DNA of 64,000 bases. Source: Acutalibacter sp. Lineage in GTDB: Bacteria; Bacillota; Clostridia; Oscillospirales; Acutalibacteraceae. The translations under genes and the position numbers were made by a program. Positions 38,467 to 46,137 of this stretch are shown in pieces. Positions within the stretch are counted from its first letter, which is position 1. Each line of letters begins with the position of its first letter. The notes under the pieces are model-generated. The model was not told where the DNA came from and ran no database searches. It worked only from the letters and a program-made list of their open reading frames with translations. The stretch spans positions 62,001-126,000 of the forward strand of contig JAHHRN010000005.1 of NCBI GenBank assembly GCA_020025775.1, written 5' to 3'.

Positions 38467-39771
38467 TTATAAAATTTCTTTTAGAATCAGCGGTTCTTTT
38501 TTGGGGACTTCGTTCGTATATGCCAAAGCTTCCTCAAACCTTGCCTTGCCGAGCGGTAGTTTGTCTTTATCGGTCGCATAGAGTGTTGCGATAAGGTCTC
38601 CACGGCGAACGGCATCCCCGGTCTTTTTCGCAAAGACGATGCCGGCGTAGGGATCGATTTCATCGGTAATTTTGGCTCTGCCTGCACCGAGCAAGGAGGC
38701 ACTTTCCCCGATTTTTTTACAGTTCATATGTGCAATATAGCCGTCACACGGCGCAAGAATCGAAAGGGTAGGGGTTTTATCCTGCATCAATTTTTCGGGG
38801 TGGTCTACATAAGAAACATCGCCGCCCTGTGCCGCAACGACCGCACGGAATTTTTGCAGGGCTGCGCCGCTTGCGAGGGATTCTTTTGCCTTTTGGTAAG
38901 CCAAATTATAGTCCCAATCGTAGGCCATTTTTAAAAGATGCGCTGAAAGGGTCAGGCAAAGGGTGCGTAATTCTTCATCGCCTTCGTTTCGTAAAATCTC
39001 AATGGATTCCTGCACCTCTAAGGCATTGCCTACGGTTTTGCCCAAGGGAATATCCATGTTGGTGAGGAGTGCCGCTGTATTTCTGCCACAGCTTTGCCCG
39101 ATTTTCACCATACGGTGCGCCAAGGCTTCGGCATCCTTTGGATTTTGCATGAGTGCACCGCTGCCGCATTTGACGTCTAAAATCAAATTTTTCGCGCCGG
39201 CGGCAAGCTTTTTGCTCATGATGCTGGCGGCAATCAAAGAGATATTATCCACCGTTGCCGTCACATCGCGAAGCGCGTATAATTTTTTATCGGCAGGGGC
39301 GAGGTTGCCCGTTTGCCCCATCATGCAGATGCCAATATTCTCTATCTGTGCACGAAATTCTTCATTAGAAAGCCGGATTTTATAGCCCGGAATACTGCTG
39401 TATTTATCGACCGTGCCGCCTGTGTGCCCGAGGCCTCTGCCGCTGAGTTTCGCCATTTTTAAGCCCAGTGCGGCACAAAGGGGAGCTACGATGAGGGTGG
39501 TTTTGTCGCCCACGCCACCGGTCGAATGTTTATCGGCGGTCACACCGTTTAAAAAAGAAAGGTCGAGCATTTCTCCCGAGTGCGCCATGCAATCGGTAAG
39601 GCAGGCAGTTTCGGCTTCATCCATACCCTTTAGGCAAATCGCCATTAAAAGGGCAGAGGCTTGATAGTCGGGAATCGAGCCGTTTGTAAAGTTCTCCACG
39701 AAAAAGGCGATTTCCGCTTCGGTGAGGGCTTTGCCTTGCTTTTTCTTTTCGAGAATTTCCGTCATGCGCAT
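38467..39771 (-). CDS. pdp: Pyrimidine-nucleoside phosphorylase
   Basis: Cleaves thymidine, uridine and deoxyuridine with phosphate, giving free bases and (deoxy)ribose-1-phosphate. The 434-residue protein has the helical N-terminal domain (LEKKKQGKALTEAEIAFFVENF; YQASALLMAICLKGM), the phosphate-binding KHSTGGVGDKTTLI near residue 78, the signature SGRGLGHTGGTVDK near 108, SIMSKKLAAGA near 182 and the C-terminal alpha/beta domain. The start at 39771 gives an eight-base gap after AAGGGAG; the GTG at 39780 overlaps it. A GNAT gene follows in the same unit. Confidence 0.92.
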   Translation of the reverse strand: MRMTEILEKKKQGKALTEAEIAFFVENFTNGSIPDYQASALLMAICLKGMDEAETACLTDCMAHSGEMLDLSFLNGVTADKHSTGGVGDKTTLIVAPLCAALGLKMAKLSGRGLGHTGGTVDKYSSIPGYKIRLSNEEFRAQIENIGICMMGQTGNLAPADKKLYALRDVTATVDNISLIAASIMSKKLAAGAKNLILDVKCGSGALMQNPKDAEALAHRMVKIGQSCGRNTAALLTNMDIPLGKTVGNALEVQESIEILRNEGDEELRTLCLTLSAHLLKMAYDWDYNLAYQKAKESLASGAALQKFRAVVAAQGGDVSYVDHPEKLMQDKTPTLSILAPCDGYIAHMNCKKIGESASLLGAGRAKITDEIDPYAGIVFAKKTGDAVRRGDLIATLYATDKDKLPLGKARFEEALAYTNEVPKKEPLILKEIL

Positions 39772-39801
39772 AAAATCCACTCCCTTTGTTTTCTATACTA
39801 T

Positions 39802-39830
39802 ATAGTATATGTTTCGGTGCGGTTCGTCAA
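39802..39830 (-). promoter_or_regulatory. Promoter of pdp
   Basis: TTGACG (39830-39825), 17-base spacer, TACTAT (39807-39802) on the minus strand. The -10 lies in a 14-base palindrome ATACTATATAGTAT. Confidence 0.65.
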
Positions 39831-39869
39831 GCAAATTGCATGTGTTTTAAACGTTTAAAAAATTTTTTC

Positions 39870-39898
39870 TTGAATTCCTAGCGTTTTTGTATTATTAT
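39870..39898 (+). promoter_or_regulatory. Promoter of the Rrf2 regulator gene
   Basis: TTGAAT (39870-39875), 17-base spacer, TATTAT (39893-39898), then the SD GAGGAGG. Confidence 0.65.
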
Positions 39899-39938
39899 AG
39901 CGTGGTATGGAAAATCTTATAGAGGAGGTAGCGTACAA

Positions 39939-40400
39939 ATGAAAATTTCTACAAAAGGACGCTATGCACTTTGGCTTATGCTCGACCTTGCAGAACATGC
40001 AGGCGAGGGTGCCGTTTCGGTGAAATCTATTTCGCAGAGAAAGGCCATTTCCGAAAAATATTTAGAGCAGATTATTAAATCCTTAGTCGAAGCTAAGCTT
40101 GTGGACAGCAAACGCGGCAAGCAGGGCGGCTATTCTTTAACAAAAGCCCCAGAGGAGTATACCGTGGGTGAAATCCTGCGCGTGACCGAGGGCAGTCTTG
40201 CGCCGGTTTCCTGCTTAGAGGATGAAAACGCCTGCGAATACTGTGGGGATTGTATCACCATGGATATCTGGCAGCAGGTTTTAGAAGCCATCAACGACGT
40301 GGTCGACCACATTACCTTGGCGTCCTTAGTCGAGAAGCAAAAAACCAAAAAGTGCGGCAGAGGTATCCACCCTGCGGCCACAGAAGAAAATAATTTTTGA
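39939..40400 (+). CDS. Rrf2-family transcriptional regulator (IscR-like)
   Basis: A 153-residue winged-helix regulator of the Rrf2 family. The N-terminal DNA-binding domain reads MKISTKGRYALWLMLDLAEH, and ISQRKAISEKYLEQIIKSLVEA is the recognition region. Residues about 85-105 hold the cysteine set CLEDENACEYCGDC, which in IscR-type proteins binds an iron-sulfur cluster and lets the protein sense cluster status. It stands directly before iscS-iscU, with a separate promoter between, exactly the context in which such regulators control iron-sulfur assembly. CymR, the cysteine regulator, is the alternative, but CymR lacks the cysteine cluster. Confidence 0.87.
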   Translation: MKISTKGRYALWLMLDLAEHAGEGAVSVKSISQRKAISEKYLEQIIKSLVEAKLVDSKRGKQGGYSLTKAPEEYTVGEILRVTEGSLAPVSCLEDENACEYCGDCITMDIWQQVLEAINDVVDHITLASLVEKQKTKKCGRGIHPAATEENNF

Positions 40401-40416
40401 ATTTTAAAAAAATATA

Positions 40417-40445
40417 TTGACAGCGCTTCCTTCGTGATGTAATAT
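40417..40445 (+). promoter_or_regulatory. Promoter of iscS-iscU
   Basis: Perfect TTGACA (40417-40422); TAATAT at 40440-40445 is 17 bases on, overlapping TATAAT at 40443-40448. Confidence 0.65.
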
Positions 40446-40453
40446 AATACTGA

Positions 40454-40478
40454 AATTCATAGCAAAGCACTATGAATT
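40454..40478 (+). promoter_or_regulatory. Inverted repeat at the iscS transcription start (candidate operator)
   Basis: AATTCATAG and CTATGAATT, nine bases each, perfect, separated by seven bases. It lies at or just after the expected transcription start, a position suited to repression by the adjacent Rrf2 protein. Confidence 0.5.
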
Positions 40479-40489
40479 AAAAACAGCCT

Positions 40490-40514
40490 TTCGACCGAAT
40501 CGGTTCGGTGCGAA
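40490..40514 (+). promoter_or_regulatory. Hairpin in the iscS leader
   Basis: TTCG-ACCGAA pairs with TTCGGT-G-CGAA around a TCGG loop, a ten-pair stem with one bulge, 35 bases before the iscS start. No T run follows. Confidence 0.5.
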
Positions 40515-40548
40515 AATTAAGGAATGAAAGAAAAGAGTTGGTAATAGA

Positions 40549-41730
40549 ATGCAGGTTTATGCAGATAATGCCGCAACAACAAAGCTCTCGAAAACCGCGT
40601 TGGATGCGATGATGCCTTATCTTACCGAAACCTTCGGTAATGCATCGAGCCTTTACTCCATTGGCCAAGAGGCACATCACGGCGTAGAAGCGGCAAGAGA
40701 AACCGTTGCAAATGTTTTAAACGCAAAGCCCGAAGAGATTTATTTCACTTCCGGCGGCAGCGAAGCAGATAATTGGGCAATAAAGGGCACAGCAGAGCTT
40801 ATGGCGAAAAAAGGCAAGAAGCACATTATTACTTCTGCTTTTGAACATCATGCCGTTTTGCACACACTTAAAAAGCTGGAACAATATGGCTTCGAGGTCA
40901 CTTATCTTCCCGTTTACGAAAACGGGATTGTGAAACCCGAGGATTTAGAAAACGCCATTCGCGAGGATACCGCGCTGGTTACGATTATGTATGCGAACAA
41001 CGAAATCGGCACAATTCAGCCCATTCGTGAGCTGGGTGCCATTTGCCGCAAAAAGGGCGTATGGTTCCATACCGATGCTGTACAGGCGGCAGGGCATCTC
41101 CCGATAGACGTTGAAAAAGATAATATCGACATGCTTTCCATGTCCGCCCATAAATTCCACGGCCCCAAGGGCATCGGCGCACTTTACTGCAAAAAGGGCA
41201 TCCGCCTGCCGAACCTCATCGAGGGCGGCGCACAGGAGCGCGGCAGAAGAGCGGGCACAGAAAGTGTTTATGCCATGGCAGGCATGGCGGCAGCACTCAA
41301 AGAGGCCAATGACCATTTAGAAAAAAATATGGTGAAAATGACAAGCCTTCGTAATCGCTTGATTGACGGACTTTTAAAGGTGGATTTGAGCCGACTCAAC
41401 GGCGACAGAGAACAGCGTCTGCCCGGTAATGTAAATATTAGCTTCGAGGGCGTAGAGGGTGAATCTCTTTTACTCTATCTCGATATGCAGGGCATCAGTG
41501 CTTCTTCCGGTTCGGCTTGCACCTCCGGTTCGCTAGACCCGAGCCACGTGCTTTTGGCTATTGGACTCAAGCATGAGGTTGCCCACGGTTCGCTTCGTCT
41601 CTCTCTTTGCGAGAGCAATACCGAAGCAGAAATCGACTATATCATCGAATGCGTTCCCCCAATCATCGAACGTCTTCGCAACATGTCTCCTTTGTGGGAG
41701 AAAATTCAGAAGGAAAGAGGAATTGCTTAA
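40549..41730 (+). CDS. iscS: Cysteine desulfurase (NifS/IscS family)
   Basis: PLP enzyme that takes sulfur from cysteine for iron-sulfur clusters and thiolated tRNA. The 393-residue protein has the opening VYADNAATTKLSKTALDAM, the PLP-site residues EHHAVLHTL near 103, HTDAVQAAGH near 179, the PLP lysine in SAHKFHGPKGIGALY near 200, and the sulfur-carrying cysteine in SASSGSACTSGSLDPSHVL near 323. The length and active loop match the NifS-like group I enzymes. Its stop overlaps the start of iscU by one base. MnmA, which uses its sulfur, is encoded about 3 kb downstream. Confidence 0.95.
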   Translation: MQVYADNAATTKLSKTALDAMMPYLTETFGNASSLYSIGQEAHHGVEAARETVANVLNAKPEEIYFTSGGSEADNWAIKGTAELMAKKGKKHIITSAFEHHAVLHTLKKLEQYGFEVTYLPVYENGIVKPEDLENAIREDTALVTIMYANNEIGTIQPIRELGAICRKKGVWFHTDAVQAAGHLPIDVEKDNIDMLSMSAHKFHGPKGIGALYCKKGIRLPNLIEGGAQERGRRAGTESVYAMAGMAAALKEANDHLEKNMVKMTSLRNRLIDGLLKVDLSRLNGDREQRLPGNVNISFEGVEGESLLLYLDMQGISASSGSACTSGSLDPSHVLLAIGLKHEVAHGSLRLSLCESNTEAEIDYIIECVPPIIERLRNMSPLWEKIQKERGIA

Positions 41731-42161
41731 TGGAATACAGCGCAAAGGTTTTAGAGCATTTTGCAACCCCGCATAACGTCGGTAAAATGGATGACGCAGA
41801 CGGCGTCGGCGAAGTCGGTAACGCAAAATGTGGCGATATTATGAAAATGTATATTAAGGTAAAGGACGACATCATTACCGATGTGAAGTTCAACACCTAC
41901 GGTTGTGCATCGGCGATTGCAACCAGCTCGATGGCAACCGATATGATTAAGGGTAAGCCGATTAGCGAAGCGATGAAGCTCACCAATAAGGCGGTTGTCG
42001 AAGCCCTCGACGGTCTGCCGGCAGTTAAAATCCACTGCTCCGTTTTGGCAGAAGAAGCCATTAAGGCGGCAATTAAGGATTACTACGAGCGACAGAACAT
42101 TCCCTTTGATGAGAATATGTTCAAAGAGGACACCTGCCACTACTGTTATAAAGAACATTAA
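41730..42161 (+). CDS. iscU: Iron-sulfur cluster scaffold protein (IscU/NifU N-terminal type)
   Basis: Scaffold on which the cysteine desulfurase builds iron-sulfur clusters. The 143-residue protein shows the three ligand cysteines in VGNAKCGDIMKMYIKV, FNTYGCASAIATSSMATDM and KIHCSVLAEEAIKAAIKDY, with the usual aspartate one residue after the first cysteine (CGD). An extra C-terminal extension of about 20 residues ends CHYCYKEH, an additional CxxC not found in E. coli IscU but common in clostridia. The ATG at 41730 overlaps the iscS stop by one base. Confidence 0.93.
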   Translation: MEYSAKVLEHFATPHNVGKMDDADGVGEVGNAKCGDIMKMYIKVKDDIITDVKFNTYGCASAIATSSMATDMIKGKPISEAMKLTNKAVVEALDGLPAVKIHCSVLAEEAIKAAIKDYYERQNIPFDENMFKEDTCHYCYKEH

Positions 42162-42166
42162 AAAGA

Positions 42167-42208
42167 ACCCCCCCCCGAGAGGTTTTAAATGCCTTTCAGG
42201 GGGGGGTT
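42167..42208 (-). terminator. Poly-C/poly-G hairpin between convergent iscU and O-antigen-ligase-like genes
   Basis: A run of nine C (42168-42176) and a run of eight G (42199-42206) form a stem, with additional pairing GAGAGG/CCTTTC inside. On the minus strand it is followed by TTCTTTTT, so it probably terminates the ligase-like gene. Confidence 0.7.
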
Positions 42209-42212
42209 ATGC

Positions 42213-43673
42213 TTATACGTTTACGGTTTCTTTTTCCTTGTTCTTCTCTTTGCCTTTGTCTTTCTCTTTTTCTTTTTCCTTTGACTTCTTGGAGCGGAGA
42301 CGGATTTTATGTTGATATTCACCGCCGTTGCAGTTTTCTACAATGGCGAAGAACATGGTCACGATGAGAAGATAGGGAATGGGACTGAAGATGCCGGGGT
42401 TTACAAGCGACATCAGCTCTAAGCTGATATAGGAGAGGAAAACCGTCATGTTAAACATGGTGGGTTTTCTCCAAAGCAAAATCAGTCGTGCAATAAACTG
42501 GTAGGAATAAGCGAGAATACCAAGTGTACCAAAGCTTGCGGCCACTTGAATCGGTTCACAGTGATACCAGCCGATCGCGAAATCCGCCGCATGATAGACA
42601 TCTTGGTTGCCCATGTAGCCGATACCTGTACCGACGACGGGACTGCTCAGAAAATCATGCACACCGCGTTGATACTGGAAGAATCGAACCTCTTGATGCT
42701 CTCCAACTAAGACGTTGTTAATCGCGGAAAGCAGTCTGTCTAAGGTGGAGTTGAAGAAGCTGAAGAACTCACGGGAGAAAATCATCACCGCAAAAATCAG
42801 GCAAAGACAAATAGCGATATAGGTGAGACGGCGTCTCTTATCGTAAAGAATGAAGAGAATACAGCACATGATGATTTCGATAGCACCGAACACCATGCCA
42901 CCGCGAGAGCCGGTCAATAAAATACAGAAATAGAAGAAAAAGCCGAGCATAATGGAATAAGGCTTTTTGTGACCTAAGAGGAAAGCAAACGGAATGGAAA
43001 GCATTAAGAAGGTGGAGTAGTTGTTGCGCCATTGCATATACAGCAAATCGTGCGTGGTCAACACCTCGTTAATGTTTAAAGCGTAGAAGGTGATGAGCAC
43101 AAACGAAGCAAAACAGCCGCTTAGCACCATAATGAGGGTGATTTTCTGAATCAGCGAATAGGCACGGTTCGTGGTTAAATACGCCTTGAACATAGCGTAG
43201 ATAATTACCATGCCGAAGCCGAGCGAAGCAATATAAAAGAGAGAAAGCGGACTGAAATATTCCTTCGCACTGATGAAGCCGACACCGCCTAAAATGACGG
43301 TCACGGAAACCAAGCTCATTGGAATGGTCAGTGTGCCGCTGAAATCCAGCTTTTTGTGGTACATACAGAAATGGAACACTAGGCAAGCCACTAAAGCAAT
43401 GCCGAGCACCTTGAACTGTATGAATGTGGAAAAGGAATTGTAACACTTGGCACCAACTAGGCAAATGAGCATGAACGGCATGAACGTTGCCAAAATATCG
43501 TCGCAAAGGACCAAGGTCACACCAACGATGCTAGCCAAAACCAAAACGCCAGCCACGTTCCATTCAAAGGTGGAAAAGAAGGCGGCAATCGCAAACAGCA
43601 GGACCATATATTGCCCCGTCATCATGAAATTGCGTAGACGATCTAGCTTTTCTGAATGAAAAAATTCTTTCAT
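42213..43673 (-). CDS. O-antigen ligase / polymerase family membrane protein
   Basis: A 486-residue membrane protein of the Wzy_C (O-antigen ligase-like) family, which links or polymerises surface glycans. It has about twelve hydrophobic helices, starting near residue 17, and the typical large extracytoplasmic loop near residues 325-380 with GTGIGYMGNQDVYHAADFAI and WYHCEPIQVAASFGTLGILAY. This is followed by a final helix pair and a hydrophilic tail of about 30 residues built from KEK/KDK units. Substrate and role are unknown: capsule, teichoic-acid-like glycan or exopolysaccharide are possible. No glycosyltransferase genes are adjacent. Confidence 0.78.
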   Translation of the reverse strand: MKEFFHSEKLDRLRNFMMTGQYMVLLFAIAAFFSTFEWNVAGVLVLASIVGVTLVLCDDILATFMPFMLICLVGAKCYNSFSTFIQFKVLGIALVACLVFHFCMYHKKLDFSGTLTIPMSLVSVTVILGGVGFISAKEYFSPLSLFYIASLGFGMVIIYAMFKAYLTTNRAYSLIQKITLIMVLSGCFASFVLITFYALNINEVLTTHDLLYMQWRNNYSTFLMLSIPFAFLLGHKKPYSIMLGFFFYFCILLTGSRGGMVFGAIEIIMCCILFILYDKRRRLTYIAICLCLIFAVMIFSREFFSFFNSTLDRLLSAINNVLVGEHQEVRFFQYQRGVHDFLSSPVVGTGIGYMGNQDVYHAADFAIGWYHCEPIQVAASFGTLGILAYSYQFIARLILLWRKPTMFNMTVFLSYISLELMSLVNPGIFSPIPYLLIVTMFFAIVENCNGGEYQHKIRLRSKKSKEKEKEKDKGKEKNKEKETVNV

Positions 43674-43896
43674 AAAATAACCCTTAATTCTTTTTTTGTT
43701 TTTATAAAAAGCATTTGAAAATAGATAATCATAATTATACTAATTATACAGTATACTGGATGAGGCCGCAAAAAACAAGATTTGTGACAAAATTATAATA
43801 TTATTACAAAATGGTTAAAAAGAGAAAAATAGGGAAAAACAGGCTTTTTCGGAGGAGCTTTCCTATAAATATCAAAAAAAAGTTTGCCCGCTTCTC

Positions 43897-43925
43897 TTGC
43901 TTTTCTCCCGTAAATTGCTTATGAT
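43897..43925 (+). promoter_or_regulatory. Promoter of nadA-mnmA
   Basis: TTGCTT (43897-43902), 17-base spacer, TATGAT (43920-43925). The rest of the 292-base gap to the divergent ligase-like gene is AT-rich, with no other structure that I could see. Confidence 0.6.
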
Positions 43926-43965
43926 ATAAAGGATAAAAAGATTTTAAAGCAAAGGAAGACTTTTT

Positions 43966-44880
43966 ATGTTAAAAGATATTCAAGCAGAGATTTTAAGGCT
44001 CAAAAAAGAAAACGATATCTGCATTTTGGCACATAGCTATGTGGCGCATGAAATCTTAGAGGTTGCCGATTTTACCGGTGACAGCTATGCACTTGCCCTC
44101 AAGGCAAAAGATGTAAAGCAGAAAACCGTTTTAATGGTCGGCGTTCGCTTCATGGCGGAAACCGTTAAAATTCTCTGCCCCGATAAAAAAGTGCTGTTAG
44201 CACATCCTCAGGCAGGCTGCCCGATGGCAGAGCAGATGGATAAGGCGATGATTTCCGAAATCAGAAAGGAACATCCCGAATATACCGTTGTAGCTTACAT
44301 TAATACCACAGCTTCTTTAAAAACTGTTTGTGATGTTTGTGTAACCTCCTCTTCTGCCGTAAATATTGTAAAGAAAATCGAAGGCAAGGATATTCTCTTT
44401 ATTCCCGACTGCAATCTCGGTTCCTTCGTAAAGCAGGAAATTCCTGAAAAGAATGTTACTCTCTTAAACGGCTGCTGCCCGATTCACGCAAGCGTGGAGG
44501 AAGAAGAGGTGCTCGAAGCCAAGAAAGCCCATCCGGAAGCACTTCTCTTGGTGCATCCCGAATGCAAGCCTTGTGTTGCCAAGCACGCAGATTATATCGG
44601 CTCTACTGCGGGTATTATGAAATTCGCCAAAGAAAGCGACCAAAAAGAATTCATCATCGGTACAGAAATGAGCATTGCCGAGCATTTGCAGTATGAATGC
44701 CCCGACAAGAAATTCTATGTGCTTTCTAAGAAACTCATCTGCCGCGATATGAAGCTTTCCACACTTATGGATGTTTATAACGTTGTTCGCGGTGAGGGTG
44801 GCTTTGAAATCGAGCTTGACGAAGATACAATTACAAAGGCACGCCACTGCATTGACGAGATGATTCGTCTGGGTGGCTGA
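43966..44880 (+). CDS. nadA: Quinolinate synthase
   Basis: Iron-sulfur enzyme that condenses iminoaspartate with dihydroxyacetone phosphate to quinolinate in NAD synthesis. The 304-residue protein shows LAHSYVAHEILEVADFTGDSYALAL near residue 21 (in parts), VLMVGVRFMAETVKIL near 52, the cysteine-containing ECKPCVAKHADYIGS near 200, FIIGTEMSIAEHLQYECPDKKFY near 228 and CRDMKLSTLMDV near 260. These fit the NadA triplicated fold with its three cluster ligands. The usual partners nadB and nadC are not in the window; mnmA follows 25 bases later. Confidence 0.92.
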   Translation: MLKDIQAEILRLKKENDICILAHSYVAHEILEVADFTGDSYALALKAKDVKQKTVLMVGVRFMAETVKILCPDKKVLLAHPQAGCPMAEQMDKAMISEIRKEHPEYTVVAYINTTASLKTVCDVCVTSSSAVNIVKKIEGKDILFIPDCNLGSFVKQEIPEKNVTLLNGCCPIHASVEEEEVLEAKKAHPEALLLVHPECKPCVAKHADYIGSTAGIMKFAKESDQKEFIIGTEMSIAEHLQYECPDKKFYVLSKKLICRDMKLSTLMDVYNVVRGEGGFEIELDEDTITKARHCIDEMIRLGG

Positions 44881-44905
44881 CCTTTCCCTTTTTGAAAGGA
44901 AACCT

Positions 44906-45982
44906 ATGAAAGAAACACAGCAGAAATTATTTGCCGCGATGAGCGGCGGTGTAGACAGTGCCGTAACTGCGCTTCTCATGCAAAAAGAGGGCTTTGTGGT
45001 TGAGGGTGCTACCATGCGCCTGTTTCATCCACAAACCGATATTAAACTTGCAGAACGCGCCTGCGGTACCCAGCAAGATATTGACGATGCCAAAGCGGTT
45101 TGCGATGCCCTCGGTATTGCACATCATGTTTTGGACTTCAGCGAAGCGTTTGCAGAAAAAGTGATTCACAGCTTTACAGAAGCCTATGCGAAAGGCCTTA
45201 CGCCGAATCCCTGCATCGCCTGTAACCGCTATTTGAAATTTGACCGCTTTTTAGAGGCGGCACAACAGAGCGGCGCGCAGTATATGGCGACCGGGCACTA
45301 TGCTAGAGTTGAAAAGCAAGGGGTCCGATATCTGCTTAAAAAAGCCAAGGATGAAACCAAGGATCAGACCTATGTGCTTTATGCCTTGACGCAGGAACAG
45401 CTCAAAAAGATTCGTCTTCCGCTCGGTGATTACCGTAAATCGGAAGTGCGCGAGCTGGCGGAAAGCTATGGGTTTTCCAGTGCAAAAAAACGCGAAAGCC
45501 AGGATATTTGCTTTGTACCCGACGGCGATTACGCTTCGTTTATCGAACGCTTTTCGGGGATTACCTTTCCGCACGGCAAGTTCGTGAATGCAAGCGGCGA
45601 TGTCTTGGGAGAGCATAAAGGTATTATCCATTATACTGTGGGGCAAAGAAGAGGCCTCGGGCTTGCTTTGCCGCGACCGATGTACGTCATTGGCAAGGAT
45701 GCACAGCAGAATTTGGTCACACTCGGTTACAATGAGGATTTGTTTTCCCGCGAGGTGACGGTTCGTGACATTCGCTTGACCGCGGCGGATCGCTTAGAAG
45801 CACCCGAACGCTTAGAGGTTAAAATCCGCTATGCGCATAAGGCACAGCCTGCGACAGTGGAGCAGGTGGGTGAGGATGAAATCCGTATTCTTTTCGACGA
45901 ACCCCAGCGTGCGGCAACGGGCGGTCAAGCGGCGGTTTTCTATGACGGCGACACTGTAGTCGGCGGCGGCACCATTGTTTGA
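44906..45982 (+). CDS. mnmA: tRNA-specific 2-thiouridylase
   Basis: MnmA makes 2-thiouridine at the wobble position of tRNAs for Lys, Glu and Gln, with sulfur from a cysteine desulfurase. The 358-residue protein has the PP-loop SGGVDSAVTALLMQKEGF near residue 12, the catalytic cysteine in NPCIACNRYLKFDRFL near 95, and the second cysteine in ESQDICFVPDGDY near 195. The C-terminal domain includes HYTVGQRRGLG and DEPQRAATGGQAAVFYDGD. The start at 44906 follows GAAAGGA; the ORF extends upstream to 44873 inside nadA but without an SD. A rho-independent terminator follows. Confidence 0.9.
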   Translation: MKETQQKLFAAMSGGVDSAVTALLMQKEGFVVEGATMRLFHPQTDIKLAERACGTQQDIDDAKAVCDALGIAHHVLDFSEAFAEKVIHSFTEAYAKGLTPNPCIACNRYLKFDRFLEAAQQSGAQYMATGHYARVEKQGVRYLLKKAKDETKDQTYVLYALTQEQLKKIRLPLGDYRKSEVRELAESYGFSSAKKRESQDICFVPDGDYASFIERFSGITFPHGKFVNASGDVLGEHKGIIHYTVGQRRGLGLALPRPMYVIGKDAQQNLVTLGYNEDLFSREVTVRDIRLTAADRLEAPERLEVKIRYAHKAQPATVEQVGEDEIRILFDEPQRAATGGQAAVFYDGDTVVGGGTIV

Positions 45983-46022
45983 TGCGACCGAAAATGCGCG
46001 AAAATAAAAATATAAGCTAAGG

Positions 46023-46060
46023 AAAAAGCGGTTCTGCCAATCTTTTGTCAGACCGCTTTT
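46023..46060 (+). terminator. Terminator after mnmA
   Basis: AAAAAGCGGTTCTG / CAGACCGCTTTT stem with one mismatch; the following T-rich bases run straight into the next promoter. Confidence 0.85.
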
Positions 46061-46061
46061 C

Positions 46062-46090
46062 TTGACATTCTCAACACTTTTTGGTATCAT
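46062..46090 (+). promoter_or_regulatory. Promoter of the PASTA pseudokinase gene
   Basis: Perfect TTGACA (46062-46067), 17-base spacer, TATCAT (46085-46090). Confidence 0.75.
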
Positions 46091-46137
46091 TATCTAGTTA
46101 GATAGATAAAAATCAGTGACTTTTCGGAGGCACAATT

